Below, in pieces: positions 40,650-46,732 of a stretch of DNA of 46,732 nt (position 1 is the stretch's first letter; each line of letters starts with the position of its first letter). The notes beneath the pieces were generated by a model, which was not told the origin of the DNA, ran no database searches, and saw nothing but the letters and a program-made list of their open reading frames with translations. Origin of the DNA: an uncultured Prevotellaceae bacterium (GTDB lineage: Bacteria > Bacteroidota > Bacteroidia > Bacteroidales > Muribaculaceae); contig CALGGO010000017.1 in NCBI GenBank assembly GCA_937916085.1, forward strand, positions 1 through 46,732, in the 5' to 3' direction. Position numbers and translations under genes: made by a program.

Positions 40650-42314
40650 CTAATTGCGATTACTGTTGATTAATGCCCTGGCATTGTCGATAGCGGCTTG
40701 GTTGAGCTCGCTGCCGCTGAGCATGCGGGCTATCTCGATGACGTGATCCTCGTCGTTGAGGCGTTGCACGCTAGTGAGGGTCTGCGTGGCGGTGTCGGTC
40801 TTGAACACACGCAGATGGCTGTCGCCGTGTGCCGCCACCTGTGGCAAGTGGGTGATGGCAATGACCTGAATCTTGTGAGCTATCTCGCCCATCATGTCGC
40901 CAATCTTGTGCGCTATCTCGCCCGACACGCCGGTATCCACCTCGTCGAAGATGATGGTGGGCAGGTCCATGGAGCGCGCTATCACCGACTTGATGCATAG
41001 CATAAGCCTCGAAATCTCGCCGCCCGATGCGGTGTCCTTGACGGGCATGAGAGCCTGGTTCTTGTTGAAGGCGAAGAGAAATTCCATGCTGTCGCAGCCG
41101 TTGGCGTTAAGCTCCACTGGCTTGAAGTCGATATTGAACTGTAGGTTTTTCATACCCAAGTTCTGCGCCAGTGGAAGCACCGATGCCACAAACTTCCCAG
41201 CTGCCGCCTTGCGGTTATCGCTGATGACCTGCGCAAGTTGCGAGGCTGCGGCACGTTGGCTCTCAAGCAGTTCCTGTATTTTGGCAATACGCTCCTCGTT
41301 GCAGTCAATGGCGGCAAGGCGATGCTCATATACCTCTTGCAGTTTAAGTAGTTCGTTGACAGTCTTTACATTATGCTTGCGCTCAAGGGAATAGATGGTG
41401 TTTAGACGCTCCTCCACCTGCTGCAAAGCGGCTGGGTCGCTGTTGAGGCTCTCCTCGATGGCTCCCACGCTTTGAGCGATGTCCTTGAGGTCGATGAGAG
41501 CGTTGCTCACTCGCTCGCTCATGCCAGCCACTTCGTCGAGGTTCTCCTCGGCATCGGCGAGGGTGTTGCACACGTCCTGAAGTTGGTCAATCAACGAGTT
41601 GTCCTCACTGTTGAGGGTGCTGATCACCTTCCACAAGTCTTCTTTGAGGGTTGTGGCATTGGCAAGACGCCGTTGCTGCTGCTCAAGTTCCTCGTCCTCA
41701 GCGGGCTTGAGGTTGGTCTCCTGCAACTGGTTGAGCTGAAAGCGCACATAGTCCTCCTCGCTGCGGTTGCGATCGTAGTTGTCGCGCAGTTCGTGGAGCT
41801 GTCGCTCAGTGGCTTTATATTCGTTGAAGAGGTCATGGTATTCGCTCAACTCCTCGTCGTGACCTGCGATGTTGTCGAGTATCGAGAGCTGGAACGACGG
41901 CCTCGCCAGCAGCATATTGCTGTGCTGCGAATGGATATCCACCAGGCGCGTCATCAGCTCCTTGAGGGTGGCGAGTCCCACCACGCCGTCGTTGACGAAT
42001 GCCCGCGAGCGACCGTTGGGGTTAATCTCGCGACGCACTATCAGTTCGCCGTCATAATAGTCGAGGTCGTTGTCTCTAAAGAAAAACTCTAGCGTATAGT
42101 CCTCGATGTCGAATGTGGCTTCGACCACCGTCTTGCGCTCCTTGTCGCGAATCGACGAGGATTCGGCACGCTCGCCCAGGATTAGCGACAACGCCCCAAG
42201 TATGATAGATTTTCCCGCTCCTGTCTCGCCGGTGATGATAGTGAGTCCCCGCTCAAAGTCTATCTCAAGCTGGTCGATAAGAGCATAGTTAGATATCGAT
42301 AATCGTTTCAACAT
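40650..42314 (-). CDS. recN: DNA repair protein RecN
   Basis: The 554-residue SMC-like ATPase helps mend double-strand breaks. It begins MLKRLSISNYALIDQLEIDF and has the Walker A motif ITGETGAGKSIILGAL (about 28-43), long coiled-coil arms in the middle (about 150-370), the signature DTASGGEISRLMLCIKSVIA, and the Walker B FDEVDTGVSGEIAHKIG. The Walker A and B positions and overall length are normal. It is followed by rlmB. Confidence 0.97.
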   Translation of the reverse strand: MLKRLSISNYALIDQLEIDFERGLTIITGETGAGKSIILGALSLILGERAESSSIRDKERKTVVEATFDIEDYTLEFFFRDNDLDYYDGELIVRREINPNGRSRAFVNDGVVGLATLKELMTRLVDIHSQHSNMLLARPSFQLSILDNIAGHDEELSEYHDLFNEYKATERQLHELRDNYDRNRSEEDYVRFQLNQLQETNLKPAEDEELEQQQRRLANATTLKEDLWKVISTLNSEDNSLIDQLQDVCNTLADAEENLDEVAGMSERVSNALIDLKDIAQSVGAIEESLNSDPAALQQVEERLNTIYSLERKHNVKTVNELLKLQEVYEHRLAAIDCNEERIAKIQELLESQRAAASQLAQVISDNRKAAAGKFVASVLPLAQNLGMKNLQFNIDFKPVELNANGCDSMEFLFAFNKNQALMPVKDTASGGEISRLMLCIKSVIARSMDLPTIIFDEVDTGVSGEIAHKIGDMMGEIAHKIQVIAITHLPQVAAHGDSHLRVFKTDTATQTLTSVQRLNDEDHVIEIARMLSGSELNQAAIDNARALINSNRN

Positions 42315-42360
42315 AATTTAGCAAACAAGATGACAAGAAAACGAGACTGGGCGTTGTTGA

Positions 42361-42388
42361 TGTATTGCGCCGCAAGCGCGGCGTTCAT
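42361..42388. repeat. GTAGTGCGCC...GGCGTTCGC hairpin element, copy 2
   Basis: CGCCGC (42368-42373), loop AAGC, GCGGCG (42378-42383) in the frame TGTATTG-stem-TTCATC. It lies in the recN-DUF4835 gap together with an AACTTAACTCTTATC word (about 42416). Confidence 0.7.
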
Positions 42389-42429
42389 CATTACTAAACC
42401 CATAATCTCTACTCAAAACTTAACTCTTA

Positions 42430-43347
42430 TCAGTGGTTCTCCGTGTTCTTAATCTTATTCAGACGTTCGGTCTCGGTGGGATAGAGAGGATATAACAATT
42501 CATACACCTTTTCCTTCTCGGTGCTGTTGGCCTTGGAGTAGATGTTCACCAACTCGTCCATCTTGGCGTCTTTGAACATCGACAGGCACACCGACATGGG
42601 CGCCACGTCATAAATCGATTTCAGCGTCTCCATCTGCTGGGTGATGGTGGCACGGCCCTTATCCACGCTGGTCACCATCTGGTCGAGACCCTGACGGTGG
42701 TAGTTGTAAAACACCTCGCGGATGGCGGACGTCTGCTTGTCGGTGTAGGCACTCAAAATCGCGCTGCGGTTCTTCGTGTCCTCAAAGGCTTTCCAGCCAC
42801 TCTCGCCGCTGCTCTGCGCCATGCGCACGATGTTCTCAAGTTTCTCGTAGTAAGGGTCGCCGCCGTTGGGAGCAAACGAGTCGAAGTCCAGCGCAATGAC
42901 AAAGAGAGCATAGAAGTTTAGAATCGCCGTGAGGTTGCTCTGCATCTCCTGCTCGTTGTAGATGAGCTGTTCGTTGTTGTCGTAGGTGAACTCCACGCGA
43001 GTGTCCTTGAAGTTGATAAGGGTAGTGGTGTAAGAGCTGTTATACACTGGTCGCGAACTCTGAATCTGGAGGTCGCCCTTCATCGTGCCGCTCGACTCGT
43101 CATATTCGGCGACTGTCAAGAACATCTTGCACTCAATCTTCTCGTTGACGGCAAATTGTGCGTCGGTCCATACCGTAGTGTTAAGGTACTCGTTTACAGC
43201 CTCCTTAAGCGTGTTGAAAATATCTTTGTTGGCATTTTTCACCTTTTTGGAATCGATGTCAAAGGTGCAATTCAACTCCTGCGCGCCAGCGCCCAGGCAA
43301 CACAGCCCAGCCACCGCAGCAAGCAATATATTTCTGAAACTTCTCAT
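42430..43347 (-). CDS. DUF4835 family protein (PorD-type)
   Basis: From MRSFRNILLAAVAGLCCLGA the protein has 305 residues with a signal peptide (cut after GAQ). The mature start ELNCTFDIDSKKVKNANKDI and the later LRINFYALFVIALDFDSFAP-type core (INFKDTRVEF..., ILNFYALFVIALDFDSFAP) fit DUF4835, whose members are called PorD in the type IX secretion literature. The Met four codons earlier (43356) is an equally possible start. In many Bacteroidota it lies between coaBC and recN. It is placed ahead of recN on the same strand here. Confidence 0.88.
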   Translation of the reverse strand: MRSFRNILLAAVAGLCCLGAGAQELNCTFDIDSKKVKNANKDIFNTLKEAVNEYLNTTVWTDAQFAVNEKIECKMFLTVAEYDESSGTMKGDLQIQSSRPVYNSSYTTTLINFKDTRVEFTYDNNEQLIYNEQEMQSNLTAILNFYALFVIALDFDSFAPNGGDPYYEKLENIVRMAQSSGESGWKAFEDTKNRSAILSAYTDKQTSAIREVFYNYHRQGLDQMVTSVDKGRATITQQMETLKSIYDVAPMSVCLSMFKDAKMDELVNIYSKANSTEKEKVYELLYPLYPTETERLNKIKNTENH

Positions 43348-43415
43348 TTTTGGCAATTTAGTTGTTATTCACACAATGCGAATCTATTATTTATAATAAC
43401 GTATTGAGAAATAAA

Positions 43416-43450
43416 AAATTGCCCAAAAGATGCTGTCTTTTGAGCAATTT
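43416..43450 (-). terminator. Terminator of the XRE-type regulator gene
   Basis: AAATTGCCCAAAAGA (43416-43430) pairs with TCTTTTGAGCAATTT (43436-43450) with one mismatch. On the minus strand the stem is followed by TTTTTTATTTC. Confidence 0.85.
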
Positions 43451-43467
43451 CTATATGAGCAGATTGC

Positions 43468-43998
43468 TTATCTTGGCACTATCTGCTCAAACGAGTTGTC
43501 ATCATAGAAAATCATAATATTGACGATGCGACGACCCTGGGAGATAGGAGAGGGTGACGAGCCGTTGCTTCGAGCGATGCTTTGCAGGGCATTAGTGAGT
43601 GCCATGGCACCGCCATTGTTTCGCCCAGTCTTATCGTCTTCAAAACTGATAGTCGAAGGCTGACGGGAGGGAGTTGTTGAAGAATTTTTGGGGGCATTGG
43701 CGCCCATGAATAAATTTCCACCTTGTGGAGTTTTGGACAAATTTTGCGCAACATCATTTCCAGATGAACTAGCGGCCCCAGAAACGAACATTTCACCGTC
43801 GCCGAACATAAGCCACATAATATTCAACGCAGGATAGGCTGCGTGAATCTTCGAGATCACCTCATCGCTCACTTTCTTGTTGCGGCCATTGAGGAGCTGA
43901 GAGAGTGTGGGGCGAGGAATCTCACAAGTGTCGGCAAACTGTGAATTGGAAATGCCGTTCTGTTCTAAGAAGCGTTTTAAGCGCGAAATAATGTCCAT
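43468..43998 (-). CDS. XRE-family helix-turn-helix regulator
   Basis: This 176-residue protein starts with MDIISRLKRFLEQNGISNSQ, then FADTCEIPRPTLSQLLNGR as helix-turn-helix (about 20-42), and VSDEVISKIHAAYPALNIMW. The rest is a low-complexity, Ser/Asn/Gly-rich linker (about 75-140) and a short C-terminal strand motif RRIVNIMIFYDDNSFEQIVP. A promoter at 44031-44062 lies downstream of the alternative Met at 44061, so 43998 is the start. The target is unknown. It is a common single-gene regulator in Bacteroidales. Confidence 0.88.
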   Translation of the reverse strand: MDIISRLKRFLEQNGISNSQFADTCEIPRPTLSQLLNGRNKKVSDEVISKIHAAYPALNIMWLMFGDGEMFVSGAASSSGNDVAQNLSKTPQGGNLFMGANAPKNSSTTPSRQPSTISFEDDKTGRNNGGAMALTNALQSIARSNGSSPSPISQGRRIVNIMIFYDDNSFEQIVPR

Positions 43999-44030
43999 TT
44001 TGCTATTAACAATTACAAATTTTTCGTTTG

Positions 44031-44062
44031 CAAATTTACAACGACCTGTTGAAAAAAACAAA
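44031..44062 (-). promoter_or_regulatory. Promoter of the XRE-type regulator gene
   Basis: On the minus strand TTTG (44062-44059), 20 bases, TAAATTTG (44038-44031). This fits the consensus exactly and fixes the start of the gene at 43998. Confidence 0.8.
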
Positions 44063-45252
44063 TTTTTAAACAGAAATCTTCGAATTTACATTTTTTATTT
44101 CAAAAATTTGCGGTTTTATTCTGCAACTGCAATGCTTTTTGCAGATATTAAAGTAACACTATAATATTTCTATTGTATTATGCATTATTACAATGTATTA
44201 CAATCTTAACAAAGTACCAAAACCAGACCTTTGGCGAAAAAACGGTGATTTTGATGACCAAACACTACACCAGGTGGTATCTATTTTTCTGATTTTCACG
44301 TAAATACACCAAATGCAAACATCTGTTAATCTCAATTTTATTTGGGTTTGCAAATTTCAACAATGCAAATTCACGAAACAACACTCCCGACTTGCGGCAA
44401 AATTCAGGTTTATGATAGTTGAATTTCTCGTTTTGATTTGTAAAACCGCTGCCCCACTCTTTGATTAACTTTGGTAAACCGCGAATGGTAAACTTACCAT
44501 TTTGACGAAAAAACGGGATTTTTGACGATAAACCGCAAGGACCCCAGACTCGTGTCCATTTTTTAAATTCTCAGCCACTTAAAATCAGCACTTCTACCCT
44601 ATTCTAAATATCGCAAACCACCGATTTTCAGCGTGTTTGCAACCACAAACCAACCCATTCAACCTTCCATCAAAATCGTGCCAAAAAAGTGCTCAGAACG
44701 CCCTTTAGCAGTCCTTTTTGCCCCCAAAACCACCGTTACCATTACAGATTATAAGCACAAACAGTCTTTCAATAGCCTTTTTGGGCGTTTTTCGGGCTTA
44801 ATACTTGACGGCGGTCCGCCATTTGGCATCCATCTAGAGCAGAACAATGACACCATTTCTCGATTCCAGAAACCCAAAAACGCATCATCCACTCAAGCAG
44901 CCCCCGCCACCCTATCCCACCCCATCAATTTTTGCCCACCGATTACTAGCATGATGAATCCCACGCGATTCTCACCGAGTTATTTTTTCAACAAAACAAG
45001 AAAACAACCGACTTTTGGACAAGAGAAACAAACCACAAATTATCACTAATTATCACAAAAAAACACCCCCACCCTTCACACCAAGCAAGTCAAGTATTCA
45101 AGCACACCAAGCATTCAAGCACGCCAAGCACGTCAAGCACGTTGCGTTGGCAACGCAACAAAAGATCATCAAAACGACAAGAAACAACAAGCGCACAACT
45201 GCCATGAGGCTTGATGTGCGCTACGCTTAAAATTCAATAAAAAGTAATTTTT

Positions 45253-45292
45253 AACCCGAATCGGTCATAAATCCCAATGACCGATTCGGGTT
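45253..45292. promoter_or_regulatory. Perfect 16-bp hairpin behind the 45465 gene
   Basis: AACCCGAATCGGTCAT (45253-45268) pairs with ATGACCGATTCGGGTT (45277-45292), with an 8-base loop. It lies on the exit side of the minus-strand gene at 45465, but 170 bp away, and has A-rich instead of T-rich flanks on that strand, so terminator function is uncertain. Confidence 0.55.
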
Positions 45293-45464
45293 TAAGAAAA
45301 TTGCACTATAGCAGTGAAATTTAGCCTACTCCCTTTCGAGCGTTTCGGCGACCTCTCTGAGGCAAAATATCAACTTACGGTAAAAAATTCAATGAAAATC
45401 GGCAAAATTTATTTAGTTTTCAGCGCTTGCCTCTCTTTCAATCGGTAGAGTCTTCGCTGTTCGC

Positions 45465-46322
45465 TTAGGGCTTTATGAATTCCTGATAACAGAATTCGCC
45501 ATAAGCTTCCATCTGATTATACGCATTAGGCAATGATCTATCGTGGAATGTATTGGCAATAATGGCTCTGATTTCTTTAGATTGATATTTTACGGTGATA
45601 ACACTGCAAGAAACGGCGTTTTCTCTGCCTGGAATCTTCTTTTTGGCTTTGCGAATGCAACTTATAGTTCCTGGGTTTGCTTTTTCGTATTCCTTGAAAA
45701 TAGTTTCAAACTTGCCAGAACAGAAAATCACATATTTTCTAGGGAAAGAGAATATTGCGTCAAACAGAGTCTCAAGAAAGGGAAATACCAATGAAATGTT
45801 TCCTGTAAATTCCTCAAACTTACTTGATGCGTATGGAATCAAGTCCAATTGAAGTTTTTGTGTAAGAACTATTTCCTTGGAATCGAGTTTTGCCTGTTTG
45901 CCACTATTTGCACATAAGCTTTTAGGGATTGCAATGCCCGAGTTCTGCCAGCTTTTAAGGAAGAAAGCCTGTTTCAAGTCAAAAGCATCTTGTCTTAATC
46001 TATCATAGTGACCATAATTTTTACTGTAATCATGAAAATTAGCGAAATCTACGGCATTCTTCATGTTTCGCTTCTGCAATTCATTTGGGAGATTGCTGTT
46101 TGCTACGGACACATCACATCCAGGGTTGAACATTACCATCACAGTTTTTGCCTCTAGATCTCCGGAATAATAGCCATTAAGTGCCATTGTTGCAAACGAG
46201 GTTTGTCCAGCCTTAGCAGGAATCAGACCATTAAGTTGCAATGCATCTTGAATTACTCCCGGAGTGTTACCTCCATTATAGAGCTCATTCAAATCTTTCG
46301 TGATTCGTTGATTTAGTGTCAT
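45465..46322 (-). CDS. Protein of unknown function, possibly UDG-fold
   Basis: The 285-residue protein has no signal peptide or membrane span. Some segments recall uracil-DNA-glycosylase-like folds: VMVMFNPGCDVSVANSNLP (about 62-80, compare the G-x-NPG loop), LQLDLIPYASSKF (about 157-169) and YVIFCSGKF, then AIIANTFHDRSLPNAYNQ near the end (an His-containing loop). None is a proven catalytic motif, so no activity is claimed. The sequence is visibly more AT-rich than ung, recN or pepO and stands alone next to repeats at the contig end, which suggests transfer. A -7 box TATTTTTG lies on the minus strand at 46482-46475, about 150 bp upstream. Confidence 0.7.
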   Translation of the reverse strand: MTLNQRITKDLNELYNGGNTPGVIQDALQLNGLIPAKAGQTSFATMALNGYYSGDLEAKTVMVMFNPGCDVSVANSNLPNELQKRNMKNAVDFANFHDYSKNYGHYDRLRQDAFDLKQAFFLKSWQNSGIAIPKSLCANSGKQAKLDSKEIVLTQKLQLDLIPYASSKFEEFTGNISLVFPFLETLFDAIFSFPRKYVIFCSGKFETIFKEYEKANPGTISCIRKAKKKIPGRENAVSCSVITVKYQSKEIRAIIANTFHDRSLPNAYNQMEAYGEFCYQEFIKP

Positions 46323-46562
46323 TTGTCAATATAGCGATTGCCTAACACATCGCGAGGTCTTGAAAGTTAGTTTTTATTTTTGCCTACTCTTTTCAGGATT
46401 TTCGGCTAGGTCCTTAATTGTTTCTCGGTTTTGTTTTTTATCGTTTTTAATTTTTTAAAAACATATCACGGTTGCAAAAATATAATAAAAATTTGAGAAA
46501 GTATTGGTCCTTTTTAGCGCCTGCGGCGCAGGTTAGAGGTTAGAGTTTAGTGGTTAGAGTGG

Positions 46563-46587
46563 GCGAACGCCGCCGAGCGGCGCACTA
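46563..46587 (-). repeat. GTAGTGCGCC...GGCGTTCGC hairpin element, copy 3 (inverted)
   Basis: Read on the minus strand: TAGTG, CGCCGC, loop TCG, GCGGCG, TTCGC. The stem is CGCCGC (46568-46573) / GCGGCG (46577-46582). Compare 30683-30697 with an A-T at the position where this copy has G-C. Confidence 0.7.
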
Positions 46588-46673
46588 CGCGACACGACAA
46601 TATCGAGGCTCTCTTGTGCTCTCGTCCTCTTGTTAACTTGTCAACTCGTTAACTATTCTACTATTCTACTATT

Positions 46674-46731
46674 CTACTAACGCGAGTTCGGGATAAGGAA
46701 TTAGTCTTTTTTTATCTAAAATAGTAGTGGT
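46674..46731. repeat. Right copy of the 58-bp end-of-window inverted repeat
   Basis: It matches the reverse complement of 57-114 with three differences. On its inner side three ATTCTACT units precede it, which are only faintly matched at the left end. Confidence 0.9.
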
Positions 46732-46732
46732 A

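Larger units (their letters stand above)
43999..45464. other. 1.47-kb stretch without a convincing gene
   Basis: Apart from the XRE promoter on the left, no reading frame here has the look of a protein. It holds a dyad TTGTA (44173-44177) / TACAA (44189-44193), two GACGAAAAAACGG(G/T)-like words (near 44231 and 44504), a long Pro/Ser-coding-like CCA- and CAA-rich stretch (44640-45060), a decayed piece of the 69-bp module at 45030-45060, CAAGCA/CAAG words (45079-45140), the dyad GTTGCGTTGGCAACGCAAC (45141-45159), and the hairpin at 45253-45292. Confidence 0.65.
46323..46732. other. Right-end intergenic block with repeat words
   Basis: No gene was seen. It contains a GCGCC-TGC-GGCGC hairpin (46517-46529) followed by AGGTTAGAGGTTAGAG, then the inverted copy of the GTAGTGCGCC hairpin element (46563-46587), a TTGTTAACTTGTCAACTCG word, three ATTCTACT units and finally the right inverted repeat. 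Confidence 0.75.

Noticed and set aside
44633..45049. 138-codon plus-strand frame in the gene-poor region
   Set aside because: Composition is low-complexity (Pro, Thr, Asn, Lys), no start context, promoter or domain is visible, and it ends inside repeat words.
45015..45230. 71-codon frame with His/Lys-rich repeats
   Set aside because: The frame is a reading of CAAG/CAAGCA repeat words and a dyad, not of a protein-like sequence.

Overview
The window looks like a chromosomal contig from an uncultured or gut-type member of the order Bacteroidales (Bacteroidota), possibly of the Muribaculaceae/Prevotella kind. The order rests on several things seen here: promoters of the Bacteroidota form TTTG-N19/20-TAnnTTTG, a 6S-like RNA directly behind rplT, a DUF4835 (PorD-type) gene beside recN, a PG0541-type transporter protein, and a dnaN-dnaQ-coaBC block. 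The family-level guess is weak. No transposase, phage or CRISPR array was seen.

Layout. (1) 313-7244, minus strand: a complete efflux operon, tetR-type regulator > tolC-type channel > membrane-fusion lipoprotein > RND pump > small PII-like protein, closed by a terminator at 246-279. (2) 7816-11770, plus: thrS-infC-rpmI-rplT and a putative 6S RNA (Bacteroidales-1 type). (3) 11945-18462, mostly minus: a PorT-like barrel coupled to a LysM protein, ung, tRNA-Arg(CCG) on plus, a DUF4836-like lipoprotein and trmN6. (4) 18523-26379, plus: a secreted protein, an outer-membrane barrel gene flanked by 54-bp direct repeats and followed by the severed last codons of a pepO gene, then an ECF-sigma cassette (sigma, membrane anti-sigma-like protein, secreted protein, TonB-dependent-type barrel). 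(5) tRNA-Ser(UGA) on minus, then dnaN, dnaQ-like exonuclease and coaBC on plus. (6) 30764-39702, plus: a DUF3990/DUF3791 toxin-antitoxin-like pair with a damaged toxin start, another barrel, a second ECF-sigma cassette with the same architecture, and an intact pepO. (7) 39836-43998, minus: rlmB, recN, DUF4835 and an XRE-type regulator. (8) 43999-46732: a long gene-poor stretch and one unplaced gene with AT-rich, foreign-looking composition.

Two themes stand out. First, two ECF-sigma cassettes with the same layout and ATGA stop/start overlaps, plus two unlinked barrels of the same class, make four TonB-dependent-type outer-membrane proteins with no SusD partner in about 18 kb. Both loci also hold a pepO gene or its remnant, which suggests segmental duplication and rearrangement. 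Second, almost every intergenic gap is built from a small vocabulary of dispersed words: heptamer-like tracts, a 69-bp inverted pair, and short GC hairpins whose stems differ but stay paired. A 58-bp inverted repeat lies at the two extreme ends of the window, so the contig was probably cut at a repeat.
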